From positions 1,488,001 to 1,552,000 of the forward strand of contig CP092441.1 in the NCBI GenBank assembly GCA_030067835.1: a DNA stretch of 64,000 nucleotides, in the 5' to 3' direction. A model generated the notes under the pieces. It did not search any database. It was not told the DNA's origin and saw only the letters and a program-made list of their open reading frames with translations. The translations under genes were made by a program, and so were the position numbers. The first letter of the stretch is position 1; the number at the start of each line of letters is the position of its first letter. This document shows, one piece after another, positions 17,847 to 25,838 of the stretch. This DNA is from Chakrabartyella piscis. Lineage in GTDB: Bacteria; Bacillota; Clostridia; Lachnospirales; Anaerotignaceae.

Positions 17847-19674
17847 TCAAGAAAATAAAACACGAGGCGCAGGACCAAATTTAGGCGGTCCTCCTGGTGC
17901 AGGTGGACGTCCTGGAGATAAGGCGAAAGACTTTACAGGCAGCCTAAAAAAATTATTTAAATATTGTGGAAAACACGCAGTCTTTATGGTGATTGCGATT
18001 GTCCTAGCAATCTCATCAGCTATATTATCTCTTATGGGACCTAGCAAGCTAGCTGAAATTACAAATCTAATTTTAGCAGGCATGTCAGACGGTATTGATT
18101 TAGAAGCAGTATCAAGTATTGGTATTTTACTAGTTATTTTTTACGGATTAAGCCTTATTTTTGGATACCTACAAGGTGGTATCATGGCTGTTGTTTCTCA
18201 AAAAATTTGTAAAAAACTACGTACCGAAATGACAAGTAAAATAAATCGTTTACCACTTGCTTATTTTGATGGTAACCCTTATGGCGACACATTAAGTCGT
18301 TTTGTAAACGACATTGACACAATAGGAACAAGTTTAAACCAAAGTATGTCCACAATTTTTAGTGGTGTTTTAAACTTTAGTGGAGCATTAATTCTTATGC
18401 TATACACAAACTGGGTTATGGGAGTATCGGGTCTGCTTTCTACATTGCTTGGATTTTCACTTATCGGAATTATTATTAGTAAATCTCAAAAATATTTTAT
18501 TCAACAGCAAGGTAGATTAGGTAACTTAAATGGACACGTTGAAGAAACTTACACAGGGCACTCAATTGTAAAGGCATATAACAAAGAAGAGTTTGTAGAA
18601 AAGCACTTTCAAGAAAAAAATGAAAAACTATACCAATCAGCATGGAAAGCACAATTTTTGTCTGGTATGATGATGCCTATTATGAATTTCACAGGTGATT
18701 TTGCGTATGTTGTTGTGTGTGTTGTTGGTGCGTTATTGGTGATTAACGGAAGCATTTCCTTTGGCATAATTGTAGCATTTATGTTATATATTCGCATATT
18801 TACTCAACCACTTGCAACCCTTGGACAATCGCTCACAACACTACAATCAGCTGCGGCGGCAAGTGAGCGTGTGTTTGAATTTTTGGAAGAACAGGAACTT
18901 TCACAAGAAACAAATCACACTGTAAATATTAAAAATATTAAAGGTGATGTTAGCTTTAAAAATGTAGCATTTGGATATAAACCAGAAAAAATGATTATCA
19001 CAGACTTTAGCGCAGAGATAAAGGCTGGTGAGAAAGTTGCAATTGTAGGGCCTACAGGTGCAGGTAAAACAACAATGGTGAATCTGCTTATGCGTTTCTA
19101 TGAAGTTAGTAGTGGTGTAATTGCCATTGATGGCATTCCAATTAGCTCGATAACAAGGGAAAGTTTACACAATGCCTTCTCAATGGTTTTACAGGATACT
19201 TGGATGTTTGAAGGTAGTATCATAGAAAACATTGCGTATAATCAAGATGTTTCCGAAGATGAAATTATTGAGGCATGCAAGTCTGTTGGTATTCATCACA
19301 CTATTAAGACAATGCCAAAAGGATATAACACAATTATGAGCAATGCTACATTGTCAACAGGTGAAAAACAATTACTCACAATTGCTCGTGCTATGGTTAA
19401 AAAATCCGAGCTGATTATTTTAGACGAAGCTACAAGCTCGGTTGATACAAGAACAGAACTGTTAATTGGAAAGGCGATGGATAAATTATCGCAAGGTAAA
19501 ACTTCATTTATCATCGCTCACAGATTATCCACTATTAAAAATGCAGATGTAATTTTGGTTATGAAAGATGGAAATATTATAGAGAGTGGAAGTCATAATG
19601 AACTTTTAGATAAAAAGGGTTTTTATGCTGAACTTTACAATAGCCAATTTGAAGAAAGTGATATTGCAAGTTAA
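17839..19674 (+). CDS. ABC exporter half-transporter, partner subunit
   Basis: 611 residues: Gly/Pro-rich cytoplasmic head (about 8-30), six-helix membrane domain (about 45-330), ATP-binding domain (about 370-605). Walker A GPTGAGKTT (404-412), intact Walker B ILDE (Glu531) and H-loop IIAHR. The signature is the unusual LSTGE (505-509) instead of LSGGQ. In a heterodimer this LSTGE pairs with the degenerate Walker B of the first subunit, leaving one active ATP site. Translationally coupled to the first subunit; a terminator follows. Confidence 0.88.
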   Translation: MHSQENKTRGAGPNLGGPPGAGGRPGDKAKDFTGSLKKLFKYCGKHAVFMVIAIVLAISSAILSLMGPSKLAEITNLILAGMSDGIDLEAVSSIGILLVIFYGLSLIFGYLQGGIMAVVSQKICKKLRTEMTSKINRLPLAYFDGNPYGDTLSRFVNDIDTIGTSLNQSMSTIFSGVLNFSGALILMLYTNWVMGVSGLLSTLLGFSLIGIIISKSQKYFIQQQGRLGNLNGHVEETYTGHSIVKAYNKEEFVEKHFQEKNEKLYQSAWKAQFLSGMMMPIMNFTGDFAYVVVCVVGALLVINGSISFGIIVAFMLYIRIFTQPLATLGQSLTTLQSAAAASERVFEFLEEQELSQETNHTVNIKNIKGDVSFKNVAFGYKPEKMIITDFSAEIKAGEKVAIVGPTGAGKTTMVNLLMRFYEVSSGVIAIDGIPISSITRESLHNAFSMVLQDTWMFEGSIIENIAYNQDVSEDEIIEACKSVGIHHTIKTMPKGYNTIMSNATLSTGEKQLLTIARAMVKKSELIILDEATSSVDTRTELLIGKAMDKLSQGKTSFIIAHRLSTIKNADVILVMKDGNIIESGSHNELLDKKGFYAELYNSQFEESDIAS

Positions 19675-19713
19675 CCTAATCCAAAAATCATTATACACAA
19701 AATAAACCCAACG

Positions 19714-19750
19714 AAGCACTTATTGATTCAAAGTCAATAGGTGCTTTTTT
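19714..19750 (+). terminator. Terminator after the ABC exporter operon
   Basis: Stem AAGCACTTATTGA / TCAATAGGTGCTT with one mismatch, then TTTTT. Confidence 0.85.
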
Positions 19751-19939
19751 CACGTCCATTTTACAACTAAATATTGATTTCAAGGCACAAATCTGAGATT
19801 TTCGAGTAAAAACGAAATTTCGGATTTTTTTGCGTTTTGAAGAAAAATCCGAGTTATCGGACATACGGGAAACAGCCTAAAATTTCGCTACAATTATAAA
19901 CATAAACCAACGTTGATTTATAAAATTACAATTTAATGA

Positions 19940-20057
19940 CTGTCTGATACAACTACCATTTCGGGGAAGTAGGCGAAGATACGAGCCTACCAAGTATGGA
20001 AATACGAGAAAGTGCCACGCAAGGTAACCTCTTAGGAAACTGTATCGGGTGAAACAG
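19940..20057 (+). ncRNA. Candidate structured leader RNA or site of the mobile element
   Basis: The 19751-20091 gap has no gene. Within it CTGT-TGATACA (19940-19951) can pair with TGTATCG-ACAG (20041-20057), enclosing GTAGGC/GCCTAC (19969-19990) and a GTAT-GGAA-ATAC tetraloop hairpin (19994-20005). Just upstream, TCCGA-GTTA-TCGGA and the palindrome CGAAATTTCG are further dyads. It ends about 30 bases before an excisionase-like gene, so a cis-acting leader is possible, but a replication or transfer site would look similar. Confidence 0.35.
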
Positions 20058-20091
20058 CGAAAAACTATTAAAATTTGAAAGGACACATCTT

Positions 20092-20287
20092 ATGAATAAA
20101 CAAATAAAATTACTCACTATCCGTCAAGCTGCAAGGCTCATTGATGGATTTACTATAGATACGCAGACTTGTGAAAAGTGGAGCATTACCACATCTAAAG
20201 TCTGGAAACAGAGTTTTAATCGAGGAACAAGTTATCTTTGATTACATTACTAATTCACAAAATACGGAGGTAAATGCCTATGAATAA
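20092..20287 (+). pseudogene. Broken excisionase-like helix-turn-helix gene
   Basis: The first frame begins MNKQIKLLTIRQAARLIDGF after AAAGGACACATCTT, typical of HTH_17/excisionase-like proteins of clostridial elements, then loses similarity and stops at 20241. The +1 frame continues the family pattern from 20159: IRRLVKSGALPHLKSG, then a segment ending EEQVIFDYITNS, to a stop at 20285-20287. Five or so bases seem to be missing around 20150-20160. A sequencing error would give the same picture. The original stop overlapped the start of the RepA-like gene by 8 bases. Confidence 0.75.
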
Positions 20288-21284
20288 CACAGAGAAACAA
20301 CCTATCCCACCACTTGAAATTATCAACGCTAACACATTGCTATCTACTGATTATCCACCCTTACAGTTTGCTATTGATAAGTTATTGCCACAAGGTATTT
20401 TTATCCTTGCAGGTAGTGGAAAAATTGGTAAATCGTGGTTAAGCCTTGATATGTGTGTTGCAGTGGCTACTGGTGGCAAGCTATGGGATTTTAACGCTAC
20501 TATGGGGCAATGTTTGTATATGGCTTTGGAAGATACACACCCACGATTAAAGGAGCGTTTAGAACGCATACAAGATGAAAATATCGACCTTGAAAGGCTT
20601 AATCTTACAGTCACTTCACTTGGTATTACAGATGGACTCGTGGAGCAGATAAAGGCTTTTATTTCAGCCAATCCAACAACAAGGCTCATCGTCATTGATA
20701 CCTTAGAACGTATCAGAAATGGCGAGCAGGACAAGAGTATGTATTCTTGTGACTATCGAGATATTAACAAATTGCGTGAAGCCTTAGAGGGTAATAATGT
20801 CACTCTCTTACTCGTTCATCACACACGCAAAATGTACGACCCCGACCCTCTCAATACCCTTAGTGGTAGCACTGGTTTAGTTGGTGCTGTCGATGGTGTT
20901 TGGGTACTGGAAAAAGAGAAACGAACAGAGGGCAAAGGCAAGCTGACTATCGCTAATCGTGATACAGAGGGATATTGCTTTAAGGTGGAATTTAACAAGG
21001 CAGAATGTCGTTGGAACTTCTTAGGCAGTGAAGAAGAACTTGCAGAGAATGAAGATGATGTGTTCTGTGATTTGGTAGCAGAATTTGTGACTTCCACCTT
21101 TAGTGGCACAGCTACCGAACTTGTAGAGGGAATGAAAAAGTTAGATGAAAACTTTGCAATTTCCTCTCGTGCAGTTGCTAAGAAATTAGGCAATCTGCAA
21201 GGCTTACTCAAAGAAAAATATGGTATCAAATACCTTTGGGAACGCAGTAACAAAGGTAGAGTGATCACCTTGTTTCGTGAGTGA
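20280..21284 (+). CDS. RepA-like AAA ATPase (plasmid replication helicase type)
   Basis: 334 residues related to AAA_25/RepA hexameric helicases. Walker A GSGKIGKS (45-52), Walker B RLIVIDTLE (near 137-145), then LLLVHHTRK. The C-terminal quarter looks like a winged-helix region (ISSRAVAKKLGNLQGLLKEKYG). Probably unwinds DNA during replication of the excised element. I use ATG 20280, 9 bases after GGAGG; the ATG at 20274 would leave only 3. The same ATGCCTATG arrangement recurs at mobV. Confidence 0.75.
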   Translation: MNNTEKQPIPPLEIINANTLLSTDYPPLQFAIDKLLPQGIFILAGSGKIGKSWLSLDMCVAVATGGKLWDFNATMGQCLYMALEDTHPRLKERLERIQDENIDLERLNLTVTSLGITDGLVEQIKAFISANPTTRLIVIDTLERIRNGEQDKSMYSCDYRDINKLREALEGNNVTLLLVHHTRKMYDPDPLNTLSGSTGLVGAVDGVWVLEKEKRTEGKGKLTIANRDTEGYCFKVEFNKAECRWNFLGSEEELAENEDDVFCDLVAEFVTSTFSGTATELVEGMKKLDENFAISSRAVAKKLGNLQGLLKEKYGIKYLWERSNKGRVITLFRE

Positions 21285-21312
21285 GTATCGGGGACACAGG
21301 CTCTGTGTGACG

Positions 21313-21473
21313 ATGACGATGTAGTTATACACACCCCCTCTAGCTCATTATCGACACAAGAGGGGTATGTATAAATAAGCGTCATATCGTCATTAGCGAC
21401 AACTTGCTTGGAGGACAAAAGCGTGTCTGGGCACTAGACCCCACGACATCTTTCGAGCTTGCTTGAAAGTGTC
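21313..21473 (+). other. Candidate origin of transfer (nested dyads upstream of mobV)
   Basis: The 21285-21556 gap has no supported gene. It holds ATGACGAT/ATCGTCAT (21313-21320, 21386-21393) around ATACACACCCCCTCT / AGAGGGGTATGTAT (21327-21341, 21359-21372), then a GACA-TTTC...GAAA-TGTC hairpin (21445-21473). MobV relaxases generally act on an oriT with dyads just upstream of the mob gene. I do not recognise the nick sequence. Confidence 0.45.
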
Positions 21474-21556
21474 ATAGTGGGTTACACACTTTGAAAAAGT
21501 GTTAGTCTTATCGCTTCGCTTCCCTACAATAGCAACTTTAAAAGGAGAAAATGCCT

Positions 21557-22867
21557 ATGGCAAGGAATGACGGTAAAGACCGTACCGTTGCAAGAAACGG
21601 TGATTATACACGCTCACAGATTGGCAATATCGAAAGACACAATGAGCGTAAAAATGAAAGCTACCAAAACGCAGATATTCAGCCCCAACAATCTGATAAA
21701 AATATATATTTCAAAAAGCCACAAGGTGGATATATAGATACCTTTGACAAAATGTGTGAAGATGGAACGATTAGCACCAAAGGGTTAAAAGATGGTGCAG
21801 TCCATTTCAATGAACTTCTCTTTGATGTGAATACCACCTATTTTGAGGAACGTGGTGGCTATGAATATGCAAAAGAATTTTTCTCAAAAGCATACGATTA
21901 TGCAGTACAAAAAGTCGGTGGCGAACAATATATTTTATCGGCGGTTATGCACGCAGATGAACGTAATTCGGCAGTATCGGAACAGCTTGGAAAAGATGTT
22001 TACCACTATCACTTGCACGTTATCTATGTACCAGTGGTGCAAAAAGAAGTTAAGTGGTCAAAGCGTTGCAAAGATAAGTCACTGGTCAGCACTGTTAAGG
22101 AAGTAATTACGCAAGTGAGCCACTCAAAAAAATGGGCTTCACATAAAGAGATTGGTGAAGATGGAAAACCACATCTAGTGAAATCTTATTCCATACTTCA
22201 AGATGAATTTTTTAACTATATGTGTGATTGTGGCTACAAAGATATTGAACGTGGTGAAAAGGGTTCTACCGATAAAAATATTACGACTACAGAACTAAAG
22301 GTGCAAAAGGAAAAATCACGATTGCAGAATACTGTCGCAGAGGTACAAAAGGTAGAACATATTTTGCACGATCAGACGGAAGTTATCGAGCAAAATCAGC
22401 AGACCATTACAGGACAGCGAAGCAAAATTTCACAAGGTAACGCACAGCTTGAAAAGGTGGCAAATAAAAAAGCTAAAGTGAAAGATATTGATAGTGTTGA
22501 AACAAAATCAGCAATGTTTTCTAATGGGAAAATCATAATTGATGAAGCAGAGTTTGAGAATATCAAGACCTTAGCACAAAAGCAAGTTGTATCGGTAACA
22601 AATGAACGTAAATTATCAGCTGACAATAAACAACTAAGGCGAGAAAATCAAACCTTGCGACAAACCAACGCACAGCAACATCAAGAGCTATCGGAGTTCA
22701 AATCTGTACGGAATAAATTGGGTGCTAATAAAGATGTAATGCGTGTTGCAGAACTTGAAAAATTCTATGATGTTGTAATGAGATTTTTAGAGAAATTCAA
22801 GTTGCGAGAACAATTTGAACGATTTAGCAAAATGAGGTCAACAAAGATAAGTGAGGTGGATCGATGA
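21557..22867 (+). CDS. mobV: MobV-family relaxase (Mob/Pre)
   Basis: Nicks the transfer origin and leads single-stranded DNA to a recipient. 436 residues. The N-terminal relaxase domain (about 1-220) has the HxDE signature as HADE (132-135) and the metal-binding histidines as HYHLH (150-154), followed by IYVPV. The remainder is mostly coiled coil (VQKEKSRLQNTVAEVQ onwards). ATG 21557 is 9 bases after AGGAG; the ATG at 21551 is too close. Overlaps the primase-like gene by 4 bases. Confidence 0.88.
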   Translation: MARNDGKDRTVARNGDYTRSQIGNIERHNERKNESYQNADIQPQQSDKNIYFKKPQGGYIDTFDKMCEDGTISTKGLKDGAVHFNELLFDVNTTYFEERGGYEYAKEFFSKAYDYAVQKVGGEQYILSAVMHADERNSAVSEQLGKDVYHYHLHVIYVPVVQKEVKWSKRCKDKSLVSTVKEVITQVSHSKKWASHKEIGEDGKPHLVKSYSILQDEFFNYMCDCGYKDIERGEKGSTDKNITTTELKVQKEKSRLQNTVAEVQKVEHILHDQTEVIEQNQQTITGQRSKISQGNAQLEKVANKKAKVKDIDSVETKSAMFSNGKIIIDEAEFENIKTLAQKQVVSVTNERKLSADNKQLRRENQTLRQTNAQQHQELSEFKSVRNKLGANKDVMRVAELEKFYDVVMRFLEKFKLREQFERFSKMRSTKISEVDR

Positions 22868-23451
22868 GCATATTTGAAACGATAAAACAGAGTCTTAACC
22901 TCATTGATGTAGCTAGGTTTTATGGTATTGAAGTCAGTCGAAATGGTTTCACCTCTTGCCTATTTCATAACGAGCGTACACCCTCATTAAAGCTGTATAG
23001 CGACCATTTCTACTGCTATGGTTGTGGTAAAAGTGGCGATGTAATTGCACTGATTGCAGAGCGTTTGAATGTATCACAGTTTGAGAGTGCAAAAATCATT
23101 ATGAATGACTTTCACCTATCCAGTGATGAAATGCGTGTTACTGCAACACCACAAGTTAAGATGTCATATTCGGAATGGGAGCGACAAACGATAAGGCTAC
23201 TGAACCAATATCTTAATTACTTAAAATTTTTTGAACGTACTTATGCACCTAAAGATGAAAACGAACCAGTAAATGATATTTGGGTGGAAAGCATACACAT
23301 GATATCAATGGTTGAGTATTACCTTGATATCCTTATCTTTGAACCATTGGAAGTGCGACAAGAATTTTTACAACAATACACACAGCAACTAGAGAAAATA
23401 GAAACACAGCTTGATGACTATAAAAGAAATTTTAGATTAGAAAGGAACTAG
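22864..23451 (+). CDS. CHC2 zinc-finger primase-like protein
   Basis: 195 residues with an N-terminal DnaG-type CHC2 zinc finger: Cys-Leu-Phe-His (CLFHNERTPSL) and YCYGCGKSGDVI (residues about 31-60). No TOPRIM catalytic domain follows. The last 100 residues are helical and unrecognised. Such short CHC2 proteins occur in mobile elements and probably help priming or bind single strands; catalysis on its own is doubtful. Coupled to mobV by an ATGA overlap. Confidence 0.8.
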   Translation: MSIFETIKQSLNLIDVARFYGIEVSRNGFTSCLFHNERTPSLKLYSDHFYCYGCGKSGDVIALIAERLNVSQFESAKIIMNDFHLSSDEMRVTATPQVKMSYSEWERQTIRLLNQYLNYLKFFERTYAPKDENEPVNDIWVESIHMISMVEYYLDILIFEPLEVRQEFLQQYTQQLEKIETQLDDYKRNFRLERN

Positions 23452-23454
23452 CCT

Positions 23455-23688
23455 ATGAAAGAAAACAAAATCAATTTACAAAACAAGTTTGGACTAACAG
23501 TTGATGAAGCAGCACTTTACACAGGTGTTGGCAGAAACACCTTGCGTTCACTAATTAAAAATCAGAAACTACCTGCACTACTTATCGGCAGAAAAAATGT
23601 AATTCGTACAGACGTACTGGAAGAATTTCTAACGATTAATCAAGGAATTAATCTTTTGGATGTTGAAAATGTAAAAGCTGTTAGCTAA
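23455..23688 (+). CDS. xis: Excisionase (Xis)
   Basis: 77-residue helix-turn-helix protein of the Tn916 Xis type (LTVDEAALYTGVGRNTLRSL, then LLIGRKNVIRTDVLEEFL). Xis bends DNA at the element ends and steers the integrase to excision. ATG follows AAAGGAAC. It starts 3 bases after the primase-like gene, and the integrase follows after 109 bases with its own promoter. Confidence 0.88.
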   Translation: MKENKINLQNKFGLTVDEAALYTGVGRNTLRSLIKNQKLPALLIGRKNVIRTDVLEEFLTINQGINLLDVENVKAVS

Positions 23689-23721
23689 GACATTAAAAAA
23701 TTTACAAGTGATAGTGGAAAT

Positions 23722-23764
23722 CTGCTTGATGAACATGGTATAATATTATTATCACATCAAGCAG
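23722..23764 (+). promoter_or_regulatory. Integrase promoter inside a 10-base inverted repeat
   Basis: CTGCTTGATG (23722-23731) and CATCAAGCAG (23755-23764) are perfect reverse complements spanning 43 bases. An extended -10, TGGTATAAT, ends at 23744 between them. The same outer arms with the same span occur at the tRNA-Leu promoter (62039-62081). Confidence 0.65.
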
Positions 23765-23797
23765 TTCTTCTTTGCCGAAGAAAAGGAGATTAAAATT

Positions 23798-25090
23798 ATG
23801 GCAAAAGGATCTGTTAGAAAGAAAGGCAAGAAGTGGTATTTTAGATTTTATGTAGAGGACGAAAGTGGCAATCGCATCCAAAAAGAAATGGCTGGCACTG
23901 AAAGTAAATCAGAAACAGAAAGTATGCTCCGTAAAGCGATGGAAGAATACGAAAATCAAAAGTTTGTGGCAAAAGCTCAAAATGTAACATTAGCTGATAT
24001 GCTTGATATGTGGATGAACGAAGAATTATATCCAAGCAAGCGAAGTAATGGTACTGCTAGGTCGTACATCAACACAGCTAGCCGAGTGAAGAAACACGCT
24101 ATTGGTAAACGTAAACTGAAATCTATTACAGCAGAGCATTTACAAAAGTTCTTTGATGCACTTTCTAGTCCACAGAAGTTATCTGATGGTACAATGTCAA
24201 AAGGTTTATGCAGTGGTAGTCTTAACGTATATGCTGCTGTGATGCGTGGTGCATTTCGATTTGCTGTGTTTCCAAAACAGTTGATTACATTTAATTCGAT
24301 GCAGTATGTTGTGTTAAGAGGACAAAGTGATGATTATGAAACGTTTTCTACAAACGAGGATAAATCATATGACAGTACAGTAATTACGCCAGAGCAATAT
24401 ACAGAACTAACCAAATATCTAATTGATACGAATAACCCAACCATACTTCCAGTACAAATAGCTTATTATACTGGACTTAGAATTGGCGAAGTTTGTGGAC
24501 TTGATTGGAACGACATTAATATCGAGGAACAGTATTTAGTTGTTAGAAGAAGCATAACTTACAGCAATATTAGAAAAGGTACTGTTATCGGACCAACAAA
24601 ACGTAAAAAAATTCGTACAGTTTATTTCGGAGAAACATTAACTAAAATACTTACAGATGCGAAAGCAAAACAAGAAACAGAAAAATCACAATATGACGGA
24701 CTATATCATAAAAGTTATTGTATCAAGGCAAAAGAAAATAACAGAATTTTTTATGATGTATATTGTGTAAATGTGAATGAAGTTGAGCAACAAGATAGTA
24801 TGCCGTTAGAGTTTGTTTGTAAAAGGCAAGATGGTTCCTATTTAAAACCAGAAAGTGTGAGGAATTTATGCACTACCCTAGCAAAAAGGTTTGGTTGGCT
24901 CGATAACTTTCATTTTCATAAACTTCGTCACGCATTTACCACAAGGCTCATTTCAAGTGGAGCAAAGCCTAAAGATGTTCAAGAGTTGTTAGGACACTCG
25001 GATATTAATACCACAATGAACATCTACGCACATGGTTCCAGTGAGTCTAAGAAAAATGCAGTTATGCTACTAGATGAAGTGGCAATTTAA
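23798..25090 (+). CDS. int: Tyrosine-family site-specific integrase
   Basis: Integrates and excises the element. 430 residues: arm-binding AP2-like N-terminus (about 1-55, GKKWYFRFYVEDE), SAM-like core-binding domain (about 60-170) and catalytic domain (about 195-425) with Arg228 (TGLRIGEV), His374 and Arg377 (HKLRH), His400 (LGHSD) and nucleophile Tyr410 (MNIYAH). ATG follows AAAAGGAG. Being the last gene, about 100 bases from the proposed right end, is usual for Tn916-like integrases. Confidence 0.93.
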   Translation: MAKGSVRKKGKKWYFRFYVEDESGNRIQKEMAGTESKSETESMLRKAMEEYENQKFVAKAQNVTLADMLDMWMNEELYPSKRSNGTARSYINTASRVKKHAIGKRKLKSITAEHLQKFFDALSSPQKLSDGTMSKGLCSGSLNVYAAVMRGAFRFAVFPKQLITFNSMQYVVLRGQSDDYETFSTNEDKSYDSTVITPEQYTELTKYLIDTNNPTILPVQIAYYTGLRIGEVCGLDWNDINIEEQYLVVRRSITYSNIRKGTVIGPTKRKKIRTVYFGETLTKILTDAKAKQETEKSQYDGLYHKSYCIKAKENNRIFYDVYCVNVNEVEQQDSMPLEFVCKRQDGSYLKPESVRNLCTTLAKRFGWLDNFHFHKLRHAFTTRLISSGAKPKDVQELLGHSDINTTMNIYAHGSSESKKNAVMLLDEVAI

Positions 25091-25105
25091 AAAGAAAAAC
25101 AAAAC

Positions 25106-25146
25106 TTGCCCTTGTAAAATCCCAATAAGGGAAAAAACAAGGGCAA
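25106..25146. repeat. Inverted repeat and right copy of the 21-base direct repeat
   Basis: TTGCCCTTGT / ACAAGGGCAA (10-base perfect arms) lies just after int. The right arm overlaps ATAAGGGAAAAAACAAGGGC (25125 onward), the partner of 14212-14232. It could be an integrase arm site or a terminator, though no T-run follows. Confidence 0.6.
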
Positions 25147-25217
25147 TAAGGGTAAATATATAGCTAAAACCTAAGAAATAGCAGTGTTTTCGAGGGTTTT
25201 AGGATAGTTAGTGAGAT

Positions 25218-25479
25218 TATTTATATAATGTGTAGTTGCGGAGCGATGAGGGCATCGCTCCCTACAAAAATCAAAACCTTAAATACATTACACTTGTAGG
25301 GGTGATTCACGAATCGACCGCAAAACCAAGGATTCTTCATTGCATTCAGAATGACAACTTATATAAGTTGATTTATTTGTAGGGGAGGATATTATCCTCC
25401 AGTAAATTGTGTGTAATAATTTTAGGTAGGAATTTATTCACAAACATCCTAAAACAGGTGACGAAACGTCACCCCTACA
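25218..25479. repeat. Cluster of TGTAGGGG hairpins; part of a 121-base unit duplicated in inverse at 35736-35856
   Basis: Four palindromic units (25238-25266, 25295-25321, 25378-25401, 25455-25479) and one CATTCAGA unit. By hand, 25218-25338 matches the reverse complement of 35736-35856 with 2 differences in 121 bases. No gene is supported between int (25090) and pstS (25839). Confidence 0.8.
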
Positions 25480-25711
25480 AAGCAAACCTTACTACAGATT
25501 ATAAGCATAATGAACAATAAATATGTTACAAATACGTATCCTAAACTGGAAGACAAATATAGTAGAAACACCTGAAATCAAAATGGTTTTGGGTGTTTTT
25601 CTTTTGTATTTCATGTGAACTGTAGACTTTATTTATAGGGGTAGATTTCATATTTGCCTGAACCCATGCAAAACGTCATGTAAATACAACTTTACAAAGG
25701 AAATTTTTATA

Positions 25712-25762
25712 TTACATAGATTTAACATAGCTTTGCTTACACACTTAACATTGAAGTACTAT
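25712..25762 (+). promoter_or_regulatory. PHO-box-like sites and -10 of the pst operon
   Basis: TTACAT-AGAT-TTAACA (25712-25727), then TTACAC (25737) and TTAACA (25745-25750), with TACTAT as a possible -10 (25757-25762). The 6-4-6 layout fits the Bacillus PhoP box (TTAACA repeats with 4-6 base spacers). Same motif at 41388-41403. Confidence 0.6.
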
Positions 25763-25838
25763 CATATTACCTGTGAAGCAGACGAGATACTTCACTCAAC
25801 TTAAAAAATTATGTTATACAATAAAGAGGAGAATTGGT

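Larger units (their letters stand above)
14115..25197. mobile_element. Integrative mobilizable element (tyrosine integrase, MobV) with ABC-exporter cargo; ends inferred
   Basis: One block carries TnpV, an XRE regulator, MarR with two ABC exporter subunits, a RepA-like ATPase, MobV relaxase, CHC2 primase, Xis and integrase, between chromosomal genes. Suggested ends are the inverted 15-mers ACCTTTGAAAACACT (14115-14129) and AGTGTTTTCGAGGGT (25183-25197), which match at 13 of 15 positions. On circularisation they would form two inverted half-sites around a short crossover, as in Tn916-like elements. A 21-base direct repeat (14212-14232 and 25125-25145, one mismatch) lies inside both ends and could be the integrase arm sites. 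No conjugation (type IV secretion) genes are present, so it would need a helper. Exact ends are inferred. Confidence 0.7.

Noticed and set aside
25218..25479. Clustered palindromic repeats considered as a CRISPR array
   Set aside because: Units have different stems, irregular spacing and mixed orientation, there are no constant repeats with unique spacers, and no cas gene is nearby.
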